Assembly: GCF_019059575.1 (NCBI RefSeq)
Contig: NW_024881691.1
Location: forward strand, 248,001 to 312,000
DNA length: 64,000 nucleotides
Direction of reading: 5' to 3'
Origin: Amphibalanus amphitrite
Lineage: Eukaryota > Arthropoda > Thecostraca > Balanomorpha > Balanidae
The translations under genes and the position numbers were made by a program. The notes beneath the pieces were generated by a model that did not search any database, was not told the origin of the DNA, and saw only the letters and a program-made list of their open reading frames with translations. Positions 21,361 through 41,189 of the stretch are shown here, one piece after another; the first letter of the stretch is position 1; each line of letters opens with the position of its first letter.

Positions 21361-24300
21361 TACAATTACCTATTGATATTATCCCCTTCATCAGAGGTGG
21401 TAAATTGACAATTATTCTTCGGCTCGATTTTCAGGTTACATTTGAGTTCAGTAGCATGAATTGACTCTCACGTGTTTCAACCCTAAACTGAATGCATCAT
21501 TTTTTTTTTATATTTACAATGTCAAAATGAAGAAAGGATGTAGGAATAATTTATAATGAAGGATGGTAAAAGCTTATACTGATAGACATAGGTAGGTACC
21601 GTAAAATAAACGCAGAATCTGTAGGTGTCAAAACTGAAGTTGTCTTGCGTGCGGTGCGTCCCTTCACGACAGTGAGCTGAGATGAGCCCTGTGCCGGGTT
21701 AACTAGCCGACCTAGGAACGGGGCTCGCTAAGGACGTCCGGCTCCGAGAGCGTATATCACAACATCTACCTGCTGACGAGAGCGCTCCGCCCTTCCGAGA
21801 AACGCCCCGGCCTGTTTACGCGGTCTTACTGAGTTTATCAACAGCATTTCAGGCTGGCGTTGCCATGAGCCGGGCGGCGTATCCTTCAGCGTGATTATCC
21901 GGCTTGCAGCAATTAAAGAAAAGCTACCGCATTTTCGGCGCCCAAATTCTGCGAATAGATAAGCCCGCGTCTAAGGCCATCTCGGAATTTACTTTCTGCA
22001 TAACTGCCGGCCTTAGTCGGATATACTCTAGGTCTTTCCGCAACAGGAATTTGGGGCATGTTATCTGCCAACAAGACTCACGCCAGCATGTCTGAGCCGT
22101 GATAAAAATACACTGCCATTGAAACTCTTCGAAAAAAATGGCATAATCCCTCACGACATAAACTGGATTCCAACCTACGACAACCGCTGCCCGGTCGGTC
22201 GTGTTGTTCATCCCTCCGACCCGCGCTGGGTTCAAAGATAACGCCAGGTTGTGTCGGGCCGACCCCGGTCCCGCGGCCGGGTCACCCGGTACATAGTGTC
22301 CGGTCACCTGCGACCATGTGACTGATTAGCTGTCAGATAGCGGTCTGCGCGGCCTGGGAGAGACGATCCACTCGCTGTACTTCGGGCCGATCCACACCGG
22401 GCGGACAGTTATTCTGCCTTCACGACTGGTAAGTGTCTGGGACCGTCTGGGACGGCAGGGGTCCCAGCATCCGGCGATGGATACGGGTCGGTGACAGGCT
22501 GGCGGGTGGGAGGACTGGTGACGACTAACTGCGGCAAACCGGCTGCAGTTGATGACGGAGTTGACCGCTGATTTCCTGGGTACCTAGCTTTCAGTGGCTG
22601 CTGGAGCCCGCTGACAGGTCCGCTCACACCACCGGAGCTGTATTTTGAAACGTGACCCGCCGCCCTTGACGAGCTGCTCTGGCACCAGGTGCGCCGGGCC
22701 CGCCCGCCATGGACCCCTGAATAAACATCCGGTCACGGTCAGTGGGATGGCCGGGCCCGCCGAGCTCCGGTGGGCTGCGGCGGTCAGCGGGCGGCCCCGT
22801 GACGGCCGCCCGACTGCTGATGACGCCCGGTGACGCCCGGTGACGGCCGATGACGGCCTGTGACGGGGCTGTTGTGACGGCCGCGTCGTGCGCCGCCGGC
22901 CGCTGTCGTCTGCCTGTCGGCGCCGGTTTCCGGGCGGCGGTGACGGGCCGGCGTTCGCGGCGGTCCCGAGGACGGTCCCAGCGGGTCGCACGGGTCCGGG
23001 CCGGCGTCCCACCGACTCCCCAGTAGGCCGGGGTGACGGGTCACCCGCCGGGACCGTCAGGGGGCAGTCAGGAGGCCGGGGATATAAATATTAAACCCAC
23101 CTACCCGTAACCGGACCAAAGGACCGATGGAAGTCAAACCACACAACATCAAATTCCCATTGCTTCCGTATGCGTGTTTGGTGATGCCGGAAGTAAAGGT
23201 CAACGTTCTACGCAGTTTGGATTTTCCATTCCACAGTCTGAGCTACGCCAACGAAGATTTGCAGACTCGTGTCGGAGAACGGTTGATGACACTTCAATGT
23301 CGTACAATTCAACATTACACTTCTTGTGTGATTAGACAGGAGATCCGCCTGCCGCCATTTTAAAACATCAATCTAACTGGTCTTAGGGTGCGCCAGTAAT
23401 CGAACCCCGTAGCCTTTCAGTTAATCTATAGGTAATACTATTATTAAGCTAGTTTCTACAACTAGAGCAGCAAATGCATGCCATTAACAGCATCAATATC
23501 CTGTTCTCGGAGCATGCCGCGTCCGGCTTTAGGAAGATCAGCGTGCTTCATTTTTCAGCAGCGCGCCTTTGGTCTGGACTAGCCAGCTCAGTGCCGGCTC
23601 CAGATCCCGGGCATTCCGTGCGTCCTGCATCGCACCTGGAGGAAGCGCCGGTGCTGCCGGGTCGTGGCGGGGCCGGTAGCGGTGGCATGCCGCCGAGACG
23701 GGTCACGCGGGCTGTACGGGGCCCAGTGGCAGGCCGCCGAGACGGGCCACGCGGGCGGTACGGGGCCCAGTGGCACGCCGCTGCCCGGGGGATAGGGAGA
23801 CGGCCACGGCAGCCGCTCCCCGGCGGTAGCTGAGGCAACGAATCAACATTTGGCCCGCAGGCAGCCGACCTGTGCCAGCGCCCCGGCCTGTTCCGTCTCC
23901 AATCAATCGCTTCCCGACGTATCCCATCTGTCCTCGGCCTGTCCCGTCTCCTTAGACCTGTTGCATAGTTTCTACATTAGGGCGTGTCTAATATTAGGAT
24001 ATTCCTACACGCATGTTCGGATCTTTATCGTTATACATACCTTCCTATAGGCATTGGTGCAGCGGTTATATTATTCTCTTTAGCTGGTAAGCATTAAGAT
24101 ATATAATGTTAACGATTTTTAGAGTTAAAAAGCTGTAATTTGCTGGTTCAGCCGAGGGCCGTGGCGTTTGGACAATGGACATTGCATCTTCACTGCCACG
24201 CCGTGACCAAGCGTGGCCTGACGTCGCACGTAAATCCATTAAGAGGTCCTCGAGGAATAAACAGTCGTTAAGATTATGGTAATATGTCTCGAAATAAGGG

Positions 24301-24756
24301 CATTAAATCACTCAAATGATAGACTAGAGGGTTATTCTAATTGCAATATTGACGCTTATTCATCGTTATTTTCTTGTACGCTATTTAAATAATACGGACT
24401 AATTGCAGACGAGCCTGTGCATGGACGTTTGCATGCCTCACATACAGCAGTGGCCGCAGTTGGGCGCTGGGCTTTGGTAGGCCCGTCACTGGGTCAAATC
24501 CTGAAGAGAATGCCGATTGAGATGTCGAGTCCGTTAGGGCTGAGCTTAGCAAAATAGTGGAAGTGGAGCTTGTGGGTCTCAGGATACCTAAGATACTTCG
24601 ATTGAATAGTTTGTTTACAATGCTCTAGAAGTTGATTGCACCAATGATGCATTATTAGTTATCGGCCATCACCACAGACCCACCGATGTACTGCACCACC
24701 ACTAAGCACCATATGTCGCTGGTGAAGGACTGACGCGCCATGCCCCGCTCGGTGTG
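21361..24756. other. Non-coding tract with small direct repeats
   Basis: Mixed AT- and GC-rich sequence. A 45 bp unit is repeated twice at about 23692-23778 (GACGGGCCACGCGGGC type), and GTGACGCCCGGTGACGCCCG-type short repeats lie at 22820-22870. At 23397-23412 a short TAATCGAACCCCGTA word resembles an inverted tRNA box B, but nothing else tRNA-like surrounds it. No gene is recognised. Confidence 0.4.
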
Positions 24757-24868
24757 ACCGTCCGTCCGTCAGATATTCCCGTCCGTCCGTCAGATGGACC
24801 CTCTCTGGTGTGTCTGTCTGCTCTGTCCGTCCGTCCGTCAGATATTCCCGTCCGTCCGTCAGATGGGT
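24757..24868. repeat. Duplicated GTCC-rich repeat
   Basis: A segment of (GTCC)n and CAGATATTCCC words occurs twice, about 68 bp apart (around 24760-24801 and 24828-24868). It is a short composite minisatellite. Confidence 0.75.
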
Positions 24869-27800
24869 ATCGCTCAGCTGTCAGCACCCCGGATCGGTGG
24901 GCATCGCCGAGAGGGGGCGCTGGGGGGACGGGATGTTTGTTACCGAGTGGGCTGACTGGTCAGTGGCCGCGGGGCCGCGAGGCCGACTCACAGGGAGGGG
25001 CACAGCTGCCCGCGCCGTGGATCGGACAATCGGGGTACGGCCACGAGACGGGTCACAACTGAGTGCCGACGATGGGCTAATGCGTTCAGTTTTCTGTCTT
25101 CTTCAGTTGAGATTATTAGGAAAATGGGGTTTAGCAGTTTGATCCTTTTTGCGTTGCTTAGGTATTTTTCACTTCATCTTGTCCAGTTGATGTCGCTGAA
25201 AACATATGAAAAGGAGGGTTGGTATACTTTTGATTCACTTATCGACAATGGCAAATATGTCCGCCCTTTACTGAACAATACCTAAATTAGAGTAGGGTCC
25301 ATTTAACAACATTACAGCGCTGTCGTTTTTGGCCGCTCTCTATCGTTTTGTTTGCAGCCGTGTGGACTGGCTGGCAGGCTGTTTACCCGCCGAGGGTCGG
25401 CCGTCGGTGTCGTTGTTCGGTAGTCTGGTGACTGTGTGCGGTCCGCCGGCCCCCGGGACCCGTTTCTGGCCACCAGTTTCCTCTCCGCTCGCCCCCGGCC
25501 ACTTCATATTCCGGCGCTGAGCCCATCAAATCTGCGCCGCGCCGACCGTCGGCGCCGACGGTGAGTCAGCGTCGGATGCGACGGCCGCGCTGATCCCGCG
25601 CCCGGCCGCAGCCACCCCGGGGAGATAGGTTAATTTCACGTGCCGCTGGCCACGTAAGAAACGCGCTGAATAATCCAGCCGGAGCTGAATGGCGGGGCGC
25701 GCGGCCGACTGGGAACCGGGGCGGCCGCGGCCGGCTGGCTGTGACAGCGCCGGTTTACACGTCAAACCGACGTGAAATTGGTGATTATGCCAGTGGCCTG
25801 GGTGGTCGGCGCGGTCGGTCGGATTATTCAGTGTGAACACATGGCGACCAAAGGCTGCGGCGCCGGACCTTGAGGTGTGATCGGCTGGGCCGCGGCGGCT
25901 TAGGATTGGTGCCGCTCCGTGCTGTCACCGCTGCGACAGGCTGGTGGGAGCGCGGTAGGAGAGCTGTAAACGGGCCGGTGCGGTCGGCAGCAAAACTGGA
26001 ACTGGAACGAGTCATGAAAGGCATTGACACCGCTCCTATCCAGCCTGTTTGATTCACAGCACGGTAAACGCATATTTATGAACCAATTGTTAAAATTCCA
26101 AACAACTTTGTCCCACAAAAGGTAGCTGTAGTGTCAGTGTATGTTTTTTAACTTTCACTCTTCATTTAACACTCGGCAATGGAAAGCGAGAGCGCAGCAG
26201 TGTAATCCTCACTGACCGTGCCTTTACGGTGCCCTTTGGCCTGGTGTGCCCATGTGAAATCAGAGGCCTTCGCCGGGTATTACCAACGTGAGCATTCACC
26301 GCGAGTGTGCTCCTCCAGCACGCAACTCCAGCTTAGTGGCATAGCTGGGCGGCGAAAGTTTGCGCTGTGGGTGGAAAGATCTGCGAGTGGTCAGGCGATC
26401 GGCTTTCCGCGGCCGCAGGCGGCGTCCCGGCCACAAGCTGCCGCTCGCTGCCGCACGGTTATCCCCCGGCCGCGGAGCAGCAGCCGGCCATGCACCCACC
26501 AGCGGCAGTGCTCGGGGAGCCCGGAAAGCAGCTATCTTCCGAGAACAATTCACGACTGCCCCAAGCTGCCTTCAGGCTCTTTAGACTCCCCCGGTATAGG
26601 GGAGGACGTCGCTGGCGGCGGTGGCTGACAGGCAATCACCCGCGCCGGGGACAGGTCGCCACTGAGCCATGAGGCGGTCTCCGCCCCGTGGGACCGTCCG
26701 CGGCCGACGCCATTCCGCGGTCGTCGCGCGCTCGTTGCACAACATTCCTGCCCTTCAGTGTCCTCTCGAAATGTCCCTAAACGTCGCTGTCTCGTCGGCC
26801 GGCCGGCGTCGTAACAAGCTCCGGAAGCCGTCTCTCTCCCGCGCTGCCGGCGGAGGTGCACGCAATGTGGGCGGCGGAGTGCAGGTGGGGCCGGCTGCAG
26901 CTCGCTCCCGGCCACTGCAGAGGCCGTTTGAGCCAGCGCGGCGCCGCCGGCCAGCCGGCCGCTGACGGCTGTTTTAACGTTGGTGTTTGTACGCCCGGCG
27001 CACGGTAGCCGTGGTTGCAGGAGAGGCCGCCGGCGCCGGCCGACAGCAGTCGATGGCCCAGCCGGACCGCAAATCACCGTCATTACGGGCTGACCGAGAG
27101 GAGCGCGGTCCGTGGCCGGCGGCCGGCGGCCGGCCAGCCGCCGCTTCCCACACGGCCGCGCCGAATTCCGCGCCCCGGTTATCGCCTGTAAAGTGATTCT
27201 CCAATGAGGGATGATGACACAAAGTAGTGAGAGTCGAGGACGCGGCGGCTGGAATTGGTGGCGTATATGAGCCTCTCGGTGACACGAGCACCCCCCCCCC
27301 CCCTCCCCTCCGGCGCTCCATGTCACGTGACGGGATGCGCGACAGAGAAGGCGGCAGCCGATCGTTAGGTCGCACCGAGCAGCCAGTTTACATTGATCTG
27401 CCGCTGCTCAGGTCCGGGCGCCGACGGTGATCAGTGAACAGGGTGGCTGGTGAACGGCCTCACTGCTAAGACACGGGGACGGGCGGCCACTCCCGCAAGG
27501 TGGAAGGAGCGCTCGACGCCCCAGCGTCCGCGGCGGCCCGGTAGCCGTTTGGCAGCGACATTATGCGAGCCTACAGCCCAAGGGAGGCCGAATTTTTGGC
27601 AATCAACTGTCGTGGTCATCGCGCTGGTGGAACTTCCAGTTGTAAATGAGGCCCCAGTGCTCCAGGTCATCGATGTCGACCTTCTCCCTACCCGTGATGG
27701 CCTTCCTGGTCACCGGTGGCCTCCGCCGACGGACCCCGGCCTCTCCAACCGGCTGGCCCTCCGGTCGGGCCTGCGGGCCGGCTGCATTGGTGGCCATCTG

Positions 27801-30800
27801 CGGCTCTCAGTGTAGCTGTCTGGCCCTGCAGTCGGGCAGCCCGCTCCCAGTTTAGCTGTCTGCGGGCCGTTTGGCGCTCCGGCAGCCGGCGGAGGTGGCC
27901 GGCGGCCGGTCCGCTGCTGCCGGCGGGCCCCTGCAGAAGCTGCCGGCCGCCGGCTGCGCGTGCTGACCGCCTATATCGGTCGGCGGCCGGAGCGCCGCGG
28001 GAGGCGCCGGTGCCGTGCCGGCGCCCAGTTTGGCCTGTAATGGCCGGCTGAGTGTCGCCGCGCCGCGCCACTCCCCGCCGCAGTAATCGCCGCGCCGAGA
28101 CGAGAGCGGCGCGTCGGCCGGGTGTGGTCAGCCGCCGCGGGTCAGGTCACCGGGTGATGGTGACCCCGGCGCGGCCGGCAGGTCGCCAGTCGGCCTCACC
28201 AGACGCAGTTGGGACCCGCGATGGCGTCAGCGGCTGATCTCGTGTCCGTTGTGCTCTGACCATGTCCATTTCGGAGCACGTTTTGCAACGCGGCACCCGG
28301 CGCGGGTCGTGATCTTTCCGTGACTCGTGTCCGGATTTTCCGTAGACCGTTTTGTGACCCATTCGGTATCCCACATTGGGACTCGTGTCGTGACCCGTGC
28401 CGTGCCCGTGCCGTGACCTGTTGGGCGCCGGCCGGAGCGGCGCGCGGCGCCCCCGGTCGTGTCGTGCCGGCCGGCCGTAGCGGCTCGCCGGCCCGCCGGC
28501 GGCGGCCGAGCGGCGTGGGAACGGCGCTCACAGTGGCCGGCCGGCCGCGCCGCCGCCGGTCACCGAGAGGTCACCGAGAGGTCACTGAGAGGTCAGCGCG
28601 GCACACCCTCCGACCGAACGCACCTAACGGCCGCCGGCGGGCGGCCGGATCTGCTCCGGCGGACGGATCAGTGTGTCGTCCGGCTGACGCGACTTCAGAC
28701 CATGGAGACGCGCTTCATGGCACCAAAGACGCCAGAGTTTCATCACACGCACGCGGCAGACCGGGTCGCGGCCGAGTCGCGGTCGTGATGGAGGCGCCGG
28801 ACGCTGCGTCTGCCGGCGCGTCCCGCTGCATGCTCTCCGTCAATTCCCCTGCGGCGCGCGGCGATAACCGGCGCGCATGTGTCGACTGCGGCGCGGTCGT
28901 GAGTCGGCGCGCCGGCGGAACCGCGCCGTGGGCGGGCGGCGCGCCATTCAGACGGCTCCGGGGGAAGAGCGCCGGTCATGCCGCCGAAACGGACTCATCT
29001 CGACCACCGCCGGACCGCGGTGACTCGGAGATATCGGCAGATCGGGCGGGACTGCACGGTGGTCAGGTGACTTGGAGATGTCGGCAGTTAAGGCTGGGGC
29101 TGAACGGTGGCCACGTCAGGCTAATACACCGTGAGTGTAGTTCACTAGCCGTGGAAATTTCGGCACGACAGTAGATCTGGCAAGAGAAAAAAATTGGTTC
29201 TCAGTGTTGATGCTTCGAACCAATATGAAGTGGTTCTGTTGATCTGACAAGTACTCCTAAGTCCTAACACTGTTACCTAAATTATGCAATGTGGCCTCCC
29301 CTACCACTGAATTTTCTTGCATGTATCTTGCAATTATCCGAAAATAGTCGAGGAAGGGGCCTGGGCCATCTCTGCCGTAACTGCCCGGATTGCAAGAAGT
29401 ACTTTCGCTCATCACTGGGTCTCGGGAGGCTTGATTCCAACGGCTGGCTGATGGTTCAAGGTAAAAATGCAGATGCGACGGTGGAAAGGGGTTTGGTGAG
29501 AAAACTGCGATCGGTACAGGTGGTAGTATCACGGCTAAACTCCGCCCACATGGCGTCACCTTTTCCCGAATGGGCTTACCTGTTCGGAGAATTTGTGCCG
29601 CTGGTAATTGGTTCTGTCACTTCTGTAAATGAGTTCCTACTTCCAACGCATCCATCAGGCCTAAGTGCACCCGACACCGGTCAAAGTCGACGTCATCCGT
29701 ATACCGCGGTAAGAGGAGCGAGCGTCGTGGAATCACCGAGCGGTCGGCCCCTCCTTCTGCTGCTCTGCCCGGCACGGAAATCAGACACCGCTAGCGTTCT
29801 GCGGGCCCTGGATTATGTGATCTCAATGTGGGGGCGGTAATCTCGCACCATGTGACTCACAAGAGTAGGTACTCGTGTCTCGTCTCTGTGCTCGACGACA
29901 GCGGAACTCAGAGTGTGTGTGTGGGGGGGGGGGGGGGGAGAAGCTGGTCGAGCTCGAGGACTAAATCTCGGACAGGTTTCACGGTGTGCCTTTGGGCCGT
30001 ACCTCTGGGTGCCTGGCAGGCCAGCCAGTGACGCACTGCTGCCGGTCTGATCCATCCCTAATTCTAATCTGACCACCCTCCCCTTATCTTCATCCTAATG
30101 CGACCGCAGGGAGTAGACCACGCCGCCCCTCCCGGCTGGACCGCGCCCCGCTCCAGTCCATCCCCACACGGGGTAGGTCCGCGCTCGTGAACGTAAAATC
30201 CCGAGACGTGAGTTTCACCGAGCGTGATTTGGGCAGCACGGCTGGAAAACAAAACACAGTCGTTTCCAGTGTGCTGGGGTCGGGCAGAGGGAGAGCGGGG
30301 ACTGGGGTGGTCGTTTGGGACTTTTACTGGGGAACTTGGTCACTTGGCTGCACTGCGACCATGTGCAATATGATAAACAAGCTTTCTATTTTCATGGTGC
30401 TGTGACAAACATGTTAGATGAATGTCATAGTGTTGTGTGATATTGTATCAGCTGATACCACCACATATCAGATTTCCCGTCTACTTTAAGCGATCATTTC
30501 TAGCCATACATACGGCCTCTTGCCTTACAGTTGACTCACCCGGGCCTGAAGCGAGCCTTTTGTGTAACAGCACCTGAACTAATCCAATGACTGGCGAATT
30601 ATGGGCCCCGTTTCACGATCCTCCCCACCTCCGTTTTGTTCACGGACAATTAAGGCTCGTATGTCAGCGGTAACCGAGTGAATCAAAGTGTGAGACATGT
30701 TTAATTCACGGAAACAGGTAGACGGATATGGACGTCATCCCTCTTGATCTAAAGCCCCCGTGCGAGCAAATTATGCGCAACGTGCCTCGTTCCCGCCTGG

Positions 30801-30849
30801 TGATTCCTTCCGACTTTTGACCTTGGCCAACAGACGACATGGAGATGAG
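24869..30849. other. Large GC-rich non-coding block
   Basis: About 6 kb, mainly very GC- and CpG-rich at 25320-29150. Long frames exist on both strands (26550-27326 minus, 28320-29174 plus), but they overlap each other and have low-complexity Arg/Pro/Gly/Ala composition. None shows a family motif. It resembles CpG-island-like or regulatory DNA, which I cannot prove. I see no transposon boundary here. Confidence 0.4.
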
Positions 30850-31060
30850 ACCAACAGTCGTCCCCTGCCGACTGTTGGTCCGGACTCCTACCGTCTGCTG
30901 GTCTGTTGGTCTCGCCTCCTTCCGTCTGTTGGTCTGTTGGTCTCGCCTCCTACCGTCTGCTGGTCTCCCTAGTGTCTGTTGGTTCGGACTCCTTTCGTCT
31001 GTTGGTCTGTTGGTTCGGGCTCCTTCCGTCTGTTGGTCTCCCTTGTGCCTGTTGGCCCTG
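30850..31060. repeat. Minisatellite of CTGTTGGTC units
   Basis: Repeats of CCGTCTGTTGGTCTGTTGGT and variants in irregular tandem, with spacers such as CTCGCCTCCT. Units are imperfect and their length varies. Confidence 0.75.
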
Positions 31061-31094
31061 CACCGGTCGGCGCCTCTCAGTGAACCTCCTCAGT

Positions 31095-31340
31095 CCGAGA
31101 TGGGGTCCGCCGGTGACCCAGTATGACCCGGCCGCAGTCGTGTGTGGGGGGTCCGCCGGTAACCCAGGGTGACCCGGTCGCAGTCCTGTGTGGGGGGTCC
31201 GGCGGTGACCCGACAGCAGCCACGTGTGGGGGTCCGGCGGTGACCCAGGATGACCTGCTCCAGTCCTGTGTGGGGGGTCCGGCTGTAACCCAGGATGACC
31301 TGCTCCAGTCCTGTGTGTGGGGTCCGGCAGCGACCCGACG
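31095..31340. repeat. Minisatellite of about 45 bp units
   Basis: Around five imperfect units contain GTGTGGGGGGTCCGGCGGTG followed by ACCCAGGATGACC-like sequence. Frames on both strands are open because of this periodicity and are not taken as genes. Confidence 0.8.
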
Positions 31341-32679
31341 CGGCCGTCTCCCCCGACGTGCGCGCCGCGTTTCGCCGCGTCACATCCCGTCGATCTGTTC
31401 TCGGCGCGGCGTTCTCGGCGCGGCACTTTGCGCTCGTTTGTCAGTGTTGTGAGCTGGCCGGCGGGGCGGCGCGGTGTTAATGCGGACCGCACGGCGATGT
31501 TACAGTCGCCGGCTGGCGGCGGAGGGTCACAGACACACATTCACCACTGGGGAGGGGCAGATAGGGCCACCATCGCTGGGAAATTCAGATCAGACACCGT
31601 CGCCATGTGCTGCTCATGTAATTTCCCTCTGAACTTTCGTAGGTCGTCGCTGATCCAATGAACTCTGGACTAATTTCATCCGTTCCATTTCCTCAGTCTG
31701 TGTCCCCGGGCCGAGCTGCGTCACGTGCTGGAGCCGTTTCTCGGTTTTTCACAGTGGGGTTTTCCGTGTGACGGCTGGTCCGTGCTGGTCGTGTCGGACA
31801 GTGGGCCGGCCGGTGGGTCTGTCGTGTCGCCGCCGGTCAGGTCGCCGCCGCGGCCGCCGGTCAGGTCAGTGCACGGACCACGGGCGCGTGAGGCTGCCCG
31901 CCGACTCGTGGTCGCAGTCAGAGAGAGTAACTTCACGAGGGTGGCGCCGCTGTGACAACAGCCGGCCACCAGCCGGTCACAAACAGCACGCGTTCGTTAT
32001 TCTCACTTTTATTGTTCTAGTGACAGTCCAAATAATATTTTGACTTCAGTATTCGTAATTAGCTTTCATGTGGGACAGTGCGACAGTCATGAACCGTTGC
32101 CGGTGCCATGTTTGTGCAATATGTCATACCAAACCAAACCGGCTCCAGTTCTGTCTGGGCAAATGTTTCCTAGAATATCTTTTTTTAACGATAAAGCGAC
32201 AATTTTCTCACCTTTAAACGACAGTTATATTGGAGGAATCCAGCTGAACTGATTGTCTGGCGAGTCTCAATTATCCGTATGATTTAACTATCGGTAAAAA
32301 ATGTCGGTAAAAAGTCGATTGTCCCCGGTGTATCGTTCTCGGTCGCCGGACGCGCGCTGCTCCCGATCCGGGGACGTTGAACCGGCTCCAGTGGTCCGGC
32401 GCGGTCCGGTCCGGTCCGGGACCTGTGTGGTCCGCCCGACGCCCTCATCTCGCCGCGGGTAGTCGCGCTCTCTCCGCCCAATATTCCCACGTTATTATCG
32501 TCATCAAGGTGTTTGGGTTTTTCAGGTTAACCTTCCCATTGACCCGCGCTGTATATTAGGGCTGCCGGTGGCGGTCACCACTGGCGGCCGAGCTGGAGGC
32601 CCACAAAAACGGCCCGGGGTCAGCCGCGCCGGCACCCCGCGGCCCGCCGGGTCAGATGAGCCCGCATACTCCATAGCGC
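31341..32679. other. Non-coding tract
   Basis: GC-rich to AT-rich sequence without a recognisable gene or repeat boundary. Confidence 0.35.
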
Positions 32680-32945
32680 TCCGGGTCAGCCGGGAGAGTA
32701 CCGCACAGCCCGCCGGGTCAGCCGGGAGGGTACCGCACAGCCCGCCGGGTCAGCCGGGAGGGTACCGCACAGCCCGCCGGGTCAGCCGGGAGGGTACCGC
32801 ACAGCCCGCCGGGTCAGCCGGGAGGGTACCGCACAGCCCGCCGGGTCAGCCGGGAGGGTACCGCATCGGGTCAGCCGGGAGGGTACCGCTCCGGGTCAGC
32901 CGGGTCAGTCGGGAGGGTACCGCTCCGGGTCAGCCGGGCAGTTTA
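32680..32945. repeat. Minisatellite, 32 bp unit
   Basis: Head-to-tail units of 32 bp built on GGGTCAGCCGGGAGGGTACC, about six full copies followed by shortened variants at the right end. Since 32 is not a multiple of three, the plus-strand frame through it (32568-33011) reads three different peptides. It is not credible as a gene. Confidence 0.9.
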
Positions 32946-32999
32946 GACCTGGCTGCCAGGTATTGGACAGTCAGAAACGACCTCACCTGGGTCCCGAAG

Positions 33000-33700
<701 letters not shown>

Positions 33701-34895
33701 AGATGGCGGCGCCGGGAGCGTTATCGATCGGCGGCCCTGTGTCGCCCCAGGAGACAGAGCTGCCGGCGGCCGCCGACCAAACCGGGCGAGAGGAGGCGCT
33801 GCGACAGGCGTCAGCCGCCGTTCCGGACCCCGGACACAGCTCCTGCGGGCCAGCCGCTGCGCAGGTGCGGGTCAGCCACCGAGACCCGCCACAGCTCCGA
33901 GCCCGTCACCGAGGCACGCCACAGCTCCGAGCCCGTCACCGAGGCACGCCACTGCACTGGGTCTGCTGTGATTCGCCGCACAGACCGTGGCCGAGGCCCG
34001 CCGCTGAGCCCAGGCGTTCTCCTTCGACCAACTAATCCTCAATTTCAGTTCAGCCCAGTTACTACTGAGGCAAACGCTGATACAGTTGCTGAGCCAGCAA
34101 CTGAGTTGAGTCTCCGTCGTGAGACAATGTTTTATCGTCTTCATCTTTGTATGTACGAGTGTTGTTGCTTAATTTCCTGCCGCTTCTTACTTTAAAAGCT
34201 GTTTGTCGTCAATGTCATGGTGCATACTGTCAAAGTGTTGCACGTATACATGAAGACTTTCCAGATAGGCACGAACTCCACTTGCATGACAAATTGGCTG
34301 ATCGAATAATCTGGCAATAATGATCGATTTTGCTAGAGATGCATACTTTAAAAGACCAAGCAATACCTACGGAGTTTGTCGTAATGTAGTCTTATAACAT
34401 TTAGTAAAGTTCTTTTCGGTTATGCTTGGCTGCATTTTATTGTTGCTTTCCGTCCATGCCGGCTACAGCCCTCATCTGCCGCTGCGATTTCAACGTTCGA
34501 CGATTATAGCCGCGACAGCCTCGTTCCTCGCTACTGTCGAGTGGGGCCTGATCTGAATTTAAATTGGTCTTTTACCCTTGTTGCGCTTCCACGGGACTTT
34601 GAGCAATCACTAGCCACGTCGTGTGACTACCGCCTAACAATGCTCTGATACTCCCAGGTCCGTTTCTCCTTTTGATTCATGGACATTCATCCAAACATGG
34701 CTGTGTGCAGTTGTGGTCCTATTTCCATGTACTTCTTTCCGTGGAAGCTTGTGATCTTGTCGGTGGTCGCGAGATGCACGCGGCCGCGTCCTGCTCTGCC
34801 GTCTGCTGCGCTCTCCCGCTGCCGGCCCGTGTAATCCAGTTAGGCCAAGTGCCTGCCGCACAGGGCTGAGCCGGCCAGGTGCGCCGGTCCGTGCC
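33701..34895. other. Non-coding tract
   Basis: GC-rich at the left with a short duplicated CACAGCTCCGAGCCCGTCAC-type segment at 33890-33950, then AT-rich. No gene is recognised. Confidence 0.35.
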
Positions 34896-35049
34896 GCTCA
34901 GTCACCGCTCAGTCTCTGCTCAGTCTCTGCTCAACAGCCGCTCAGTCTCTGCTCAACAGCCGCTCAGTCCACCGCTCAGTCTCCGCTCAGTCTCTGCTCA
35001 ACAGCCGCTCAGTCTCCGCTCAGTCTCTGCTCAACAGCCGCTCAGTCGC
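34896..35049. repeat. Minisatellite of CGCTCAGTCTCTGCTCAACA units
   Basis: Irregular tandem of 11 and 22 bp subunits (CGCTCAGTCTC, TGCTCAACAGC). Confidence 0.85.
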
Positions 35050-40815
<5,766 letters not shown>

Positions 40816-41189
40816 CCCTTTCTCACTCCCTCCCTGCCTCCATCCCTCTTTTCTCCCTCCTCTCCGCTCTCTGACTTTGTCGATCACTCATCCAATCGTA
40901 TGCTTACTTACCCCTCCCCATCCGTCTCTCTCCCTCCTCTCCCCGTCTCCTTCATCGCACTTCTTCGCCCCCCCCTCCCTCCCTCCCTCGATTTCCTCCC
41001 CTTCCCTCCACTCCCTCCCTTCTCCTCCTCTCCCCTCCACTCCACTCCAATCCCCTCTTGGTACTGAAAAAAGTACTGGCTAGTGGCTTCTTCCCCGCCC
41101 GCGCCGCAGATACATATTTTTATGTCCCAGTTCAAGACGCTATACGTATATTGGTACGCTCGTAATACTTAACATGATCGCTATTTTTT

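Noticed and set aside
23390..23425. A tRNA or SINE fragment from a box B-like word
   Set aside because: Only one short word matches; no box A, poly(A) tail or second copy was found nearby.
26550..27326. A 258-codon minus-strand frame
   Set aside because: Same compositional reason, with competing frames on both strands and no recognisable domain.
28320..29174. A 284-codon plus-strand frame
   Set aside because: It lies in very GC-rich DNA where stop codons are rare, overlaps other frames, has Arg/Pro/Gly-rich composition and shows no family motif.
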